A DNA stretch of 64,000 nucleotides, from positions 1 through 64,000 of the forward strand of contig JAAKEZ010000006.1 of assembly GCA_018475625.1 (NCBI GenBank), read 5' to 3'. The DNA is from Candidatus Bathyarchaeota archaeon A05DMB-2 (GTDB lineage Archaea > Thermoproteota > Bathyarchaeia > Bathyarchaeales > Bathycorpusculaceae). Under the pieces are notes generated by a model. The model did not search any database, was not told where the DNA came from, and worked only from the letters and a program-made list of their open reading frames with translations. Positions 42,321-51,152 of this stretch are shown in pieces. Positions within the stretch are counted from its first letter, which is position 1; each line of letters opens with the position of its first letter. The position numbers and the translations under genes were made by a program.

Positions 42321-44075
42321 TTGACACTCAAAGATGATAAAGAACTCAGGGAGCTTATTCGAAAAACCGCCCTGCTAAACGCCACGCAGCACAACGGCAA
42401 AGCGCAAGCAGGCGCGCTCATCGGGAAAATTATCGGCGAAAGACAAGAACTGAAAACTAAAGCAAAAGAACTGTCGGCTTTAGTCGGCGAAATTGTAAGC
42501 GAAGTCAACAGCATCTCAGCCGAGGAACAAAAGCGCATCGTTGAAAACGAATGGCCACAAGCGCTCAAGAAAGAAAAAGCGGAAGAGGAAAAACACCTAC
42601 CGCCCCTACCGAACGCAGATAAATACCCGCAGGTTGTCACGCGTTTCTCGCCGAACCCAGACTGCGTCTTGCACTTGGGCTCAGCCAGAGCCATAATCCT
42701 CAGCCACGAGTACGCGCGCATGTACAGGGGCAAATTCCTTCTGCGCTTCGAGGACACAGACCCAAAAGTGAAAAGACCCGTTCTCGAATTCTACGACAGC
42801 ATTAGACGAGACTTATCGTGGATAGGTTGCAAGCCTGACGAAGAATACATCCAGAGCGACCGCATCCCCCTATACTACGAATACGCCGAACGACTTTTGA
42901 AAGACAGCAATGCCTACGTTTGCACCTGCATACCCGACGAGTTCAGGAAAAAAGCGCTATCCCAAAAACCCTGCAACTGCCGCAACCTGCCACCCACTGA
43001 ACAGCTGGAACGGTGGAACCGCATGCTGAACGGCGGCTACAAGGAGGGCGAAGCCGTAGTCCGCGTCAAAACTGACTTGAAACACCCGAACCCTGCAGTG
43101 CGAGACTGGCCAGCGCTCAGAATAATCAATCCCAAGAAGTACCCCCACCCTCGTTTAGGCAGCAAATACCGCGTCTGGCCCCTCTACAACTTTTCAACTG
43201 GTTTAGACGACCACCTAATGGGCATTACGCACATCATCCGCGGCAAAGAGCATCTAACCAACCAAGTGAGACAAGAATACATGTACCGCCACCTATGCTG
43301 GAAGTATCCTGAAGCCATACACTACGGCAGACTGCAGATAACCGGCGCGTTCCTGAGCAAGTCAAAGATTGTGCAAGGCGTCAGAGAAGGCACCTACAGG
43401 GGCTGGGACGACCCACGCCTCGCCACCTTCGTAGCTTTGAGAAGACGGGGAATAACGCCTGAAGCCATCCGAAAAATGATAATCGACGTTGGATCCAAAC
43501 CGCAGGACGTTACCCTGAGCTGGGAAAACCTGTACGCGTACAACCGCAAAAACTTGGACCCGACAAGCGACAGATACTTCTTCGTCTCCGAGCCTGCTGA
43601 ACTGAAAGTTCAACAAGTCTCCAAAGCATTCCATGCTAAGCTTCCGCTGCATCCAGAAAAACCTGCGAGAGGATACAGAGAATACACAATAACGCCTAAA
43701 AGCAGCGACAACACTGCCACGTTCTGGATATCAAAAAAAGACATAGACGCCGCAGAGACAGGAGCCACAGTCAGACTGATGGAGCTTTTCAACGTGAAGA
43801 TAGAAAGCATCAAAGCCGACTCAGCAGAAGCCTCATTCGCAAGCGAATCCTACGAGGACGCGAGGAAAACCAAAGCCCGCCTAATCCATTGGATACCGAA
43901 AGGCGAAGCGTTTCCGTGCCAAGTGGTGATGCCCGACGCCACCGTGACCGAGGGGTTCGCGGAAAGCGCTTGCAAAAAGTTAAAACCCGACTCTGTGATA
44001 CAGTTTGAACGCTTCGGGTTCGTGCGCGTAGACGAAAACGACGCGAAGTTAACAGCCTACTACGCTCACAAATGA
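42321..44075 (+). CDS. gltX: Glutamate--tRNA ligase, archaeal type
   Basis: Class I synthetase of 584 residues. An N-terminal helical extension (1-95) precedes the Rossmann fold with the HIGH-like CVLHLGSARAI, GKFLLRFEDTDPK, and KMSKS-like AFLSKSKIVQG. The C-terminal half is the beta-barrel anticodon domain shared with GlnRS, so this is the archaeal/eukaryotic kind that charges both tRNA-Glu and tRNA-Gln as substrate for GatDE. TTG start at 42321. It is downstream in the isoprenoid operon (20-bp gap). Confidence 0.95.
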   Translation: MTLKDDKELRELIRKTALLNATQHNGKAQAGALIGKIIGERQELKTKAKELSALVGEIVSEVNSISAEEQKRIVENEWPQALKKEKAEEEKHLPPLPNADKYPQVVTRFSPNPDCVLHLGSARAIILSHEYARMYRGKFLLRFEDTDPKVKRPVLEFYDSIRRDLSWIGCKPDEEYIQSDRIPLYYEYAERLLKDSNAYVCTCIPDEFRKKALSQKPCNCRNLPPTEQLERWNRMLNGGYKEGEAVVRVKTDLKHPNPAVRDWPALRIINPKKYPHPRLGSKYRVWPLYNFSTGLDDHLMGITHIIRGKEHLTNQVRQEYMYRHLCWKYPEAIHYGRLQITGAFLSKSKIVQGVREGTYRGWDDPRLATFVALRRRGITPEAIRKMIIDVGSKPQDVTLSWENLYAYNRKNLDPTSDRYFFVSEPAELKVQQVSKAFHAKLPLHPEKPARGYREYTITPKSSDNTATFWISKKDIDAAETGATVRLMELFNVKIESIKADSAEASFASESYEDARKTKARLIHWIPKGEAFPCQVVMPDATVTEGFAESACKKLKPDSVIQFERFGFVRVDENDAKLTAYYAHK

Positions 44076-44091
44076 AAAGAAGGGTTATTGA

Positions 44092-44394
44092 ATGCGCAAA
44101 CAAGACAAAGCCATAATCTGGCCCGCATACTTCGACCAAGCCAAAAGCAGAGGTGAAGGACGGCGAGTCCCGAAGAGTTTAGCCGTGCCGTCTCCAAAAA
44201 TCGACGAAGTCACCGAAGCAGCGCGGAAACTCGGTTTAGAGCATGAGGTCAGGTCAGAGGTAGGTTACCCTAAGACGCCGTGGCTCAAGACGGGAATGCT
44301 GCTGGTTGAGAAGAAGGAGCCGAAAGAGCAGATAATAAAAAAGATAGCCAAACAGCTACTGAAAATCCGAAGTCAGTCACAGAAGCCGCAGTGA
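44092..44394 (+). CDS. srp19: Signal recognition particle 19 kDa protein
   Basis: 100 residues. Binds 7S RNA and lets SRP54 load. Seen: IIWPAYFDQAKSRGEGRRVPK, the family's opening, and LGLEHEVRSEVGYPKTPWLKTG, the RNA-binding turn. Length is standard. Sixteen bp after gltX. Convergent with rps8e. Confidence 0.95.
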   Translation: MRKQDKAIIWPAYFDQAKSRGEGRRVPKSLAVPSPKIDEVTEAARKLGLEHEVRSEVGYPKTPWLKTGMLLVEKKEPKEQIIKKIAKQLLKIRSQSQKPQ

Positions 44395-44396
44395 GT

Positions 44397-44795
44397 TTAG
44401 CTTTTTTCTTCTTTGCTAATGAGAACCGCGTTTATGACGCCGTCACTTCCTGGACGGCTGGTGACGCGCGCTATGCCCAATGGTGTCTCGATTTCTGCGC
44501 CCTTCGTTATCACGCCTCTTCGGTCGTAGTCTACGTTGGCTCTGTTCCTGACCACGCGCAGAATCTCCGTTTTCTCAGTTTTCCCGCTTTTTGGGTCCGT
44601 CACAGACGCGTATTTGTCGCTTAACACTCGCATCTTGGTTTTGCCGCCATAGCCTTTTGCGGTTCTCCTTTTGGGCTCGCCGAGGATGGTTTCTGCCGGG
44701 AAGGAACCTTTCTCAAATTTCCTTTTCACGCGGTAGACTCGTTTTCTGCCGCCTGTGAGTTTGCGTTTGTGTAAACTGCCATGCCAAACCGACAT
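44397..44795 (-). CDS. rps8e: 30S ribosomal protein S8e
   Basis: 132-residue archaeal/eukaryotic ribosomal protein with SLHKRKLTGGRKRVYR at the N-terminus, AKGYGGKTKMRVL in the middle and GIARVTSRPGSDGVINAVL near the end. ATG 44795 follows AAGGGAAA. It converges with srp19, the stops being two bases apart. Confidence 0.95.
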   Translation of the reverse strand: MSVWHGSLHKRKLTGGRKRVYRVKRKFEKGSFPAETILGEPKRRTAKGYGGKTKMRVLSDKYASVTDPKSGKTEKTEILRVVRNRANVDYDRRGVITKGAEIETPLGIARVTSRPGSDGVINAVLISKEEKS

Positions 44796-44900
44796 TTCAC
44801 ATTTCCCTTTTCGATTACTAAGCTCACTACAACCGCTATTTTGTCATATAAACGTATCCATCTCTCAGGACCTTGTTTAGCACGAGGATAGGCAAGATTC

Positions 44901-44992
44901 TGGCAACCAGCATATTTGGAGCCTAATAGCGGGGCGATGCAGAAACCTATAGAGGGTAGGTCCGTATTGACGCTTTCAGGCGCCAAAAGCAG
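44901..44992 (-). repeat. Dispersed intergenic element, copy 5
   Basis: The most complete copy. On the plus strand: TGGCAACCAGCATATTTGG, AGCCTAATAGCGG, ATGCAGAAACCTATAGAGGG, then TTTCAGGCGCCAAAAGC. The outer parts TTTGGAGCCT (44914-44923) and AGGCGCCAAA (44978-44987) are inverted repeats of ten bases with one mismatch. It lies 106 bp before rps8e. Nothing else is supported in the gap 44796-45107. Confidence 0.8.
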
Positions 44993-45107
44993 TTGAAAAC
45001 TGAGAAAAACCTCTCCGAGAAGCCGATTAGATTAGATTAAGGCGTCTATTGACGTTTGCTCTTTAAATAAAGGAAGGGGGTAGAGCCGCCGAGCGGACAG
45101 CGTCTAG

Positions 45108-46517
45108 CTATTTTTTGTTCATCAAGTATTCGTGTATGGCTTTGGCTGCCTTCTTGCCCATGCCCATCGCGCTGATAACCGTCGCCGCACCTGTTGCCAC
45201 ATCACCGCCTGCGTAAACGCCGTCTAAACTGGTTTTGCCGTTCTCGTCGACTATGATGGTGCCGTGTTTCGGGTTAACCAACAAGCCTTCTGTGGTCCGC
45301 TGAATGATGGGGTTAGGAGTTTGTCCTATGGCGATTATGACCGTGTCTGTTTCCATCGTGAATTCTGAACCTGGAACCGGAATCGGTCTGCGTCTTCCCG
45401 ACGCGTCAGGCGGACCAAGCTCCATGGCTTGACACTCCATTGCTTTAACCCAGCCCTTTTCGTCGCCGATGAAACGCAAAGGAGCAGCGAGGAACCTGCA
45501 CACCAATCCCTCTTCCTCGGCGTTCTCAATCTCCTCTTTCCTCGCGGGCAACTCTTCACGCGAACGCCTATAAAGCAAGCACACCTCAGCTCCAAGCCGC
45601 ATCGAGCTTCGCGCACAGTCCATGGCGACGTTGCCGCCGCCGATAACAACCACGTGTTTTCCAATGCGCATTGGCGTGTCATACTCTGGAAACTTGTAAG
45701 ACTTCATCAAGTTAACACGAATCAGAAACTCGTTAGCAGAGTAGATTCCGCCCAAGTTCTCTCCTGGAACATCCGTAAACTGAGGCAGCCCAGCTCCTGA
45801 GCCGATGAAAACAGCGTCATAACCGGTCTTCAAAAGCTCAGGAATCGTGTGTATTCTACCAATCAAGTAGCCTAAACGCAGGTCAACACCCAGCTTCTTA
45901 ATGTAGTTAACCTCATTCTGGACGATCTTCTTGGGCAAACGAAACTCGGGAATACCGTAAACCAGAACCCCGCCTGCCATGTGAAGCGCCTCAAAAATCG
46001 TCACGTCATGACCCAGCTTCGCCAAGTCTGCCGCCGCTGTGAGTCCAGCTGGACCAGCACCGATCACGGCTACTTTTTTCCCAGTGGGTTTGGCTTTCTC
46101 AGGCATCTGAAAGCCGTTTTCACGCTCCCAATCCGCGACGAACCTTTCTAAACGACCGATGCTGACTGGCTGTCCGATTTTTCCGACGAGACATTTCGCT
46201 TGGCACTGTTCTTCCTGCGGGCAAACGCGACCGCACACAGCAGGCAAAGAGTTCTTCTCCTTTATCTTCGCGATAGCTTCACCGTACTTTTGTTCGCGAA
46301 TGCACTTGATGAATTCTGGGATAGGCACCTCAACGGGGCAGCCGCTCACGCACTGCGGTTTTACGCATTGCAGGCAACGACCGGCTTCCTCTAACGCTTG
46401 AGCTTCCGTGTAGCCCAAAGCAACTTCGTTAAAGTTCTTAACTCGCTCTTTCGGTGCCTGCTTAGGCATCTCAACGGCTTCTTTCTTTATCTTCGGTTTA
46501 GGCTTTGCTTCTGCCAC
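45108..46517 (-). CDS. nfnB: NfnB / glutamate-synthase-small-subunit-like NADPH oxidoreductase
   Basis: 469 residues: N-terminal Fe-S domain (CLQCVKPQCVSGCP, then CGRVCPQEEQCQAKC) for two 4Fe-4S clusters. Two Rossmann folds follow: FAD site KKVAVIGAGPAGLTAAADLAK near residue 147 and NADPH site HVVVIGGGNVAMDCARSS near 288. Alone it could be a GltD-like subunit, but it is directly after the SudB-like gene, the arrangement of NfnAB/SudAB. NfnAB couples NADH, NADPH and ferredoxin by flavin-based bifurcation. GTG start at 46517 with GGAGG, 20-bp overlap with nfnA. Confidence 0.88.
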   Translation of the reverse strand: MAEAKPKPKIKKEAVEMPKQAPKERVKNFNEVALGYTEAQALEEAGRCLQCVKPQCVSGCPVEVPIPEFIKCIREQKYGEAIAKIKEKNSLPAVCGRVCPQEEQCQAKCLVGKIGQPVSIGRLERFVADWERENGFQMPEKAKPTGKKVAVIGAGPAGLTAAADLAKLGHDVTIFEALHMAGGVLVYGIPEFRLPKKIVQNEVNYIKKLGVDLRLGYLIGRIHTIPELLKTGYDAVFIGSGAGLPQFTDVPGENLGGIYSANEFLIRVNLMKSYKFPEYDTPMRIGKHVVVIGGGNVAMDCARSSMRLGAEVCLLYRRSREELPARKEEIENAEEEGLVCRFLAAPLRFIGDEKGWVKAMECQAMELGPPDASGRRRPIPVPGSEFTMETDTVIIAIGQTPNPIIQRTTEGLLVNPKHGTIIVDENGKTSLDGVYAGGDVATGAATVISAMGMGKKAAKAIHEYLMNKK

Positions 46518-47364
46518 ACTTGCAACCTCCTTGTTCTAGCTCCCACAATTCGCTGACTACGCGTTCCTCGGGAAGGAACAAACGCTGACGATGAATCAGC
46601 TCGTCAAAATCAACTTGGTGGCCGTCAAACTCTGGGCCATCCACACAGCCGAACAGCATCTTTCCGCCCACGGTGACGCGGCAGACACCACACATGCCCA
46701 TGCCGTCAACCATTATCGGCGTCAAAGTCACGATGGTTGGAATGCCGAAAGGCTTGGTGATGTCGCTTACAGTCTTCATCATGACAACTGGACCCATGGC
46801 AATGCATCGGTCAAACTTTTCCTTAGCAAGCACTTCCTTCAAAAAGTCCAAGCCCTTATAACCCTTGGAACCATCATCGGTCGCCACGTAAACTTGATCG
46901 CTCATGGCTTTGGCCTCTTCCTCCATGAACAGCACATCCTTTATCCTCGCGCCAATCACGGTGGTTACCCTGTTTCCTGCTTCCTTCATGGCTTTCACCT
47001 GCAACAGCAAAGGCGCAATCATGATGCTGCCGCCCACGCAGAGAACGTTGCCGTAATTCTTTATCTCAGACGGATTACCCAAAGGGCCAGTCAAATTCTC
47101 CAAGCAGTCGCCCTCGTTTAGGAGACCAAGTTCCTTGGTGGTTTTGCCAACTTCGTGGAAAGCGAAAGACACGGTGCCCTTTTTCCTGTCGTAGTCGCAG
47201 ATGGTTAACGGGATACGTTCCCCTTTCTCGCCGATGATAACTATAACAAACTGCCCTGGCAAGGCTTTGGCAGCGATGTCTGGTGCTTCAACCTCGAAAA
47301 GTTTCTCTTTTGGAGCCAGTTCTTTCTTAGTTACTATCTTGTACGTTTCACTTCGCCTCCTCAA
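46498..47364 (-). CDS. nfnA: NfnA / SudB-type flavin and 2Fe-2S oxidoreductase
   Basis: About 288 residues of the ferredoxin-NADP reductase/dihydroorotate-dehydrogenase-K type. A beta-barrel FAD domain (LPGQFVIVIIGEKGERIPLTIC), an NAD domain (NVLCVGGSIMIAPLLLQ) and a C-terminal cysteine set for one 2Fe-2S cluster (GMGMCGVCRV, GCVDGPEFDG). It pairs with NfnB. TTG 47364, behind AGAGG, is preferred to TTG 47370. It overlaps the preceding Fe-S gene by 17 bp, so three proteins are made from one coupled message. Confidence 0.88.
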   Translation of the reverse strand: MRRRSETYKIVTKKELAPKEKLFEVEAPDIAAKALPGQFVIVIIGEKGERIPLTICDYDRKKGTVSFAFHEVGKTTKELGLLNEGDCLENLTGPLGNPSEIKNYGNVLCVGGSIMIAPLLLQVKAMKEAGNRVTTVIGARIKDVLFMEEEAKAMSDQVYVATDDGSKGYKGLDFLKEVLAKEKFDRCIAMGPVVMMKTVSDITKPFGIPTIVTLTPIMVDGMGMCGVCRVTVGGKMLFGCVDGPEFDGHQVDFDELIHRQRLFLPEERVVSELWELEQGGCKCGRSKA

Positions 47365-48559
47365 CAGCAACCTCTTTCTGAGGCAATGCCGCTAGTTTAG
47401 TGTAAAACTTGTCTAACGCCTTCTTGAATTCGCTTTCGCATCTGGGCGACGCCTCATAATATTCGAAACGTTGCTGCAAACCCAGCCTATTCAACACTAT
47501 CTTCAGCACGTCCAAGTTTCTTTCCGCAACATCCCTGCCTTCCTCCAGCTTGCAGTCCTTCGCCGAGCATACTACACCCATCACGCCGTCGAAACCGCAT
47601 TGCAGAGCATTTATAACGTGGACGGGGTCTAACGCTTTGAAGCATGGAACCTCTAACACCATGGCGTTTTTGCCTTTGAACACGCTGTTGGGGTTGTCAA
47701 GCGCTGAGAACTCTGACCATTGGCATACAAACGTCAGAAGCGTGGGAGTATTGCTCCGGGCTTTCAGCTTATTGGCTACTTCGCTATAACGCTGCAGAAC
47801 ATTGTCAAATTCGAATCCTTTAACTTCGATTGCTTGGTGGGGACAAACCAAAGCGCAAGCGCCGCAACCCACGCACTTCTCAAGGTTGATGTTGGGTGTG
47901 GCAAATGGCTCAGCTGTTATGGCTTCATAGGGGCAGATGAAGACGCATTTATCGCAGCCCACGCATTCCTCTGTTTTGTAAATCGCTTTCCGCGAGTACT
48001 TCACAACTTTCAGGGCATTCTCGTCGAAGCCTAACTGCTTCAGAACATTCTTGCTGAGCTGGAACCTTCGCGCGTTGATTTTCGTACCCTCTTTGTAACG
48101 GCAGAAATGGTCCTCGCACTGAACCGAGATAATATTCTTCACGCCTGAGTTCAGGGTTTTAAAAACGAAGTCGGTTGGAATCCTTCCTGAACACGGTAAA
48201 CGTAACGGAATGTAATCTTTCACGTTTAAGCCTTGATCTGCCAGTATTTCCTCAACTTCGCATGTTGAAGGAGAGTTTCCGCGGCACATCAGGACAAGCG
48301 TGTCGCTCGGATTATTTTTCCTTACACAATCCACGTAATCTAAAAGGTGGTCATAATCGTAATAGGCAATTTTTATGGCGGAAACCGGACAAGCGCTGGG
48401 GCAAATCCCGCAGACTTGGCATTTCTGTATGTCAATTTGTACCTTGTCAGCTTCGCGGTCGTAGTTTATGGCTTCGTAGGGGCAGATTGAGTAGCAAACA
48501 CAACATCGGCTACACAGATCTTGGTTGATTTCCACCGTAGCGAGACATTCTTCACTCAT
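47348..48559 (-). CDS. Double ferredoxin-MvhD fusion protein
   Basis: About 403 residues with an internal duplication. Module 1: two 4Fe-4S motifs (CSRCCVCYSICP, CQVCGICPSACP), then an MvhD-like domain (LVLMCRGNSP, LPCSGRIPTDFVFKTLNSG, CEDHFCRYKEG). Module 2: CVGCDKCVFICP, CVGCGACALVCP, then a second MvhD-like domain (LTFVCQWSE, VPCFKALDPVHVINALQCG, CSAKDCKLEEG). MvhD is the subunit that passes electrons from the F420-nonreducing hydrogenase to heterodisulfide reductase HdrA. Here it is joined to NfnAB rather than to a hydrogenase. ATG 48559 follows GAGAGG; TTG 48586 adds nine residues. Confidence 0.85.
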   Translation of the reverse strand: MSEECLATVEINQDLCSRCCVCYSICPYEAINYDREADKVQIDIQKCQVCGICPSACPVSAIKIAYYDYDHLLDYVDCVRKNNPSDTLVLMCRGNSPSTCEVEEILADQGLNVKDYIPLRLPCSGRIPTDFVFKTLNSGVKNIISVQCEDHFCRYKEGTKINARRFQLSKNVLKQLGFDENALKVVKYSRKAIYKTEECVGCDKCVFICPYEAITAEPFATPNINLEKCVGCGACALVCPHQAIEVKGFEFDNVLQRYSEVANKLKARSNTPTLLTFVCQWSEFSALDNPNSVFKGKNAMVLEVPCFKALDPVHVINALQCGFDGVMGVVCSAKDCKLEEGRDVAERNLDVLKIVLNRLGLQQRFEYYEASPRCESEFKKALDKFYTKLAALPQKEVAVEEAK

Positions 48560-48668
48560 TCTCGGAAACCTCTCTTTCACATTCAACTGGCGCTTTTAAC
48601 GCGGTAAGCATCGTAAATATGCTTATGAAACCATGAAAAGGGCTTTTGGATGATATAATCCTTTCCCT

Positions 48669-49601
48669 CTATTTTCGGTAATACGGTTGTTTAATGTAGG
48701 CATACGCCTCAAGTGCTGCGGTGATGCCTTGACCAACGGCTGTACCCACTTGCTTGACGGGATGATTCGTCACGTCGCCAGCTGCGTAAACGCCTGGCAG
48801 GTTTGTTTTTTGGTAGATGTCGATTTTTATGTATCCGTGCTCGTTGACTTCCACGCCTGCTTCTCGTGCAATTTGGCTGTTTGGGTCTTCGCCGACCTGC
48901 ACGAAAACGGCGCTTACGTCTAGTTCTCGGGTTTCGCCTGATTTGTTGTCAAGCAAAACGACTTTGTTGACGAGTTTCTCGCCTTTGACTTCTTTGATTT
49001 CGGTGTTTAAGAATACTTGCACGTTCGTTTTGGAGGCGATGTCTTTCATGAGTGCTTCTTCAGCGCGGAACGCGTGCCTGCGGTGAACCGCCACAACTTC
49101 TCCCACGACGCCTGAAAGGTAGAGAATCGCCGTGGCTGCCGAGTTTCCGCCTCCAACCACGAGCACCCGTTTGCCCTTGAAGAACGGTCCGTCGCAGACG
49201 GCGCAGTAGCTTACGCCTTTTCCGCGGAACTCTTTTTCGCCTGGAACACCGAGTTCACGGTAGTGGGAGCCTGTGGCGATGATGACGGCTTTGGCGGTGT
49301 ATTCTCCTTTGTGGGTTGTGACTGTTTTTTCTTCGCCGTCAAGTTTCAGGGCTGAAACAGTTTCGAGTTCATGGATGGTGACGCCTGTTTTTCTGCAGTG
49401 AAGCACCATGTTTTGTGCCAGTTCTCCACCAGCGATGTGAGCAAAGCCTGGATAGTTCTCCACGACTGGAGCGTCTGACGTAGTTCCGCCAGCCAGCTTC
49501 TCTTCGATAATCAGGGTTTTAAGTCCGCTTCTAGTGGCGTAGATTCCAGCGGATAACCCTGCAGCGCCTGCACCGATGATTATGAGGTCCCAGTTCTCCA
49601 T
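48669..49601 (-). CDS. trxB: Thioredoxin reductase (TrxB-like)
   Basis: FAD disulfide oxidoreductase of about 310 residues, with FAD motif LIIIGAGAAGLSAGIYATRSG, the redox dithiol CAVCDGPF (C-x2-C) near residue 130, NAD(P) motif VLVVGGGNSAATA and C-terminal GVYAAGDVTN. NADPH specificity is not obvious: the loop after the second fold is HRRHAFRA, and such HRR motifs favour NADPH. No thioredoxin gene is adjacent. The 82-bp gap to the Fe-S gene suggests a separate promoter. Confidence 0.92.
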   Translation of the reverse strand: MENWDLIIIGAGAAGLSAGIYATRSGLKTLIIEEKLAGGTTSDAPVVENYPGFAHIAGGELAQNMVLHCRKTGVTIHELETVSALKLDGEEKTVTTHKGEYTAKAVIIATGSHYRELGVPGEKEFRGKGVSYCAVCDGPFFKGKRVLVVGGGNSAATAILYLSGVVGEVVAVHRRHAFRAEEALMKDIASKTNVQVFLNTEIKEVKGEKLVNKVVLLDNKSGETRELDVSAVFVQVGEDPNSQIAREAGVEVNEHGYIKIDIYQKTNLPGVYAAGDVTNHPVKQVGTAVGQGITAALEAYAYIKQPYYRK

Positions 49602-49658
49602 GGTTGACAACTCTGACAGATTATTTGGCGGTGCGGTTTATGAATTATTCGGAGATAA

Positions 49659-50249
49659 TTATAGTATGGTGAATTCGAAGATGCCGCTTAAGATGGAAAC
49701 TACGCCGATGATTATGAACAGTGCTGACGTGCCTATCTTCAGCCATCTGGTCGGAAGGAGAGACAGCAGTTTCGCGCCCATGAGCACCGCAACGCCTGTT
49801 AGCACCGTGAAGGCGAGCGTTATGCCGATGAGCACCAGCAGGGGATGCGTTTCCGCGGCTAAAGTGATTGTTATAAGCTGTGTTTTGTCGCCGAGCTCCA
49901 TCAGAGACACCAATGAGAAGCATGCAAGTATGGGGAGAGATTTGCTTTTTTCAGCGCTGAGGCATCCCTTTGTTTCGTTCTTGTCTCTGGTCAGCCATGG
50001 CAGGACGCCGAAGATGATGAAGACACTGCCTGAGATTATCAGCACGAGTCTTATGGGGAGAAACGCCAACAAGGTTCCGCCGATAGCTAAGCTGACGCCG
50101 TCAACTGCGAGGAAAGCCAGCATGGCTCCAGCGAAAACGTGTGACGCCCTGTAGTTGGATGAGAGCGAAATTACTGCAAGTTGCGTCTTGTCTCCAAGCT
50201 CGGAGACAAGTATGAGCAGGAACGTGGAGACGATAGGCAAAACGTCCAT
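49659..50249 (-). CDS. GDT1/TMEM165 (UPF0016) family membrane cation transporter
   Basis: 196 residues with six predicted helices in two halves. Each half begins with the family's E-x-G-D-K-T motif: LVSELGDKTQLAVI and LMELGDKTQLITITL. The family exports Mn or Ca ions in exchange for protons. The duplicated motif shows the full-length, two-repeat form. ATG 50249. Confidence 0.88.
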   Translation of the reverse strand: MDVLPIVSTFLLILVSELGDKTQLAVISLSSNYRASHVFAGAMLAFLAVDGVSLAIGGTLLAFLPIRLVLIISGSVFIIFGVLPWLTRDKNETKGCLSAEKSKSLPILACFSLVSLMELGDKTQLITITLAAETHPLLVLIGITLAFTVLTGVAVLMGAKLLSLLPTRWLKIGTSALFIIIGVVSILSGIFEFTIL

Positions 50250-50435
50250 AGTAGCCTATTTCAATGCTCAAATAATAAAAGTATTCTCTGGAAGTTGGAA
50301 TTTTGATGGGTCCCTCTATGTAGTGTTAAGGGCGGTCAAATATTTTGGTTTACGTGCGGCGCTTATGGTTTTGTTGCGGGTTTTGGAAGGTTTTAATTCT
50401 GGTTTGAACGATAATTACGGCGAGACGGGGTCCCG

Positions 50436-51080
50436 ATGAGTCATCAACCGCGGAATCAACGCATAACTCTGATTGTTTCACTGCTGGCTCTAATCGGGTT
50501 TCTTCTTCTTGCGTTTTCGCTAAGCAGCTTTTCTGCGGTTAACGCGGGCGTGAAATCTTGGGCGGTAACGATCCAGGCTAACTGGTTCACGCCGGTAGCT
50601 GTTGCGGTTTCCATTGTTTTTGACACCTACAGCCTGCTTTTGTTCTCGTTGGCGATGGCTACATTGCTCTTCTACAAGAAATACATAAAGCAAAGCGTCC
50701 TCCTGCTGGGCGCCATGAGTGGAGACGCCCTTCTGGTGGCAACATCCAAAGCACTTGTTTATTCGCCGAGACCAGCCAAAGAGCTAATCGCGGAGACGGG
50801 TAACTCTTTTCCAAGCGGGCACGTCACGGGAATCATCGTATTCGCCGGCTTACTAACATACTTCGCGTGGCAAGTCTGGCGTTCCTCTAAAGCGAAGACG
50901 GCGTCAGGCATGTTTTATGTGGCAATCACCGTTGTTGTGGGCTTTGACAGGATTTACCTTAACGTGCACTGGTTCAGCGACGTGCTGGGAGGGCTTCTGC
51001 TGGGAACGTTCTGGCTAACGTTTTCGATACTGGTTTTTCAGTTTTTAGATAACCGGCAATTGGTTCATTGGCGTTTTTAG
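50436..51080 (+). CDS. PAP2-family membrane phosphatase
   Basis: 214 residues with five to six helices. The acid-phosphatase signature is split in order: KALVYSPRPAKE (motif 1, residue about 107), NSFPSGHVTG (motif 2) and RIYLNVHWFSDVLGG (motif 3, catalytic His). Such enzymes remove phosphate from lipid pyrophosphates such as undecaprenyl or dolichyl pyrophosphate, or phosphatidate. In an archaeon, polyprenyl-pyrophosphate recycling is the likeliest role. Monocistronic, convergent with the surface protein. Confidence 0.88.
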   Translation: MSHQPRNQRITLIVSLLALIGFLLLAFSLSSFSAVNAGVKSWAVTIQANWFTPVAVAVSIVFDTYSLLLFSLAMATLLFYKKYIKQSVLLLGAMSGDALLVATSKALVYSPRPAKELIAETGNSFPSGHVTGIIVFAGLLTYFAWQVWRSSKAKTASGMFYVAITVVVGFDRIYLNVHWFSDVLGGLLLGTFWLTFSILVFQFLDNRQLVHWRF

Positions 51081-51152
51081 TCGTCTCTGTTTGACTACCA
51101 CTCCTTTATTTAAAGGGAAGGAATTCTGCTGTGAAAGCGGAATAAACGGTTG

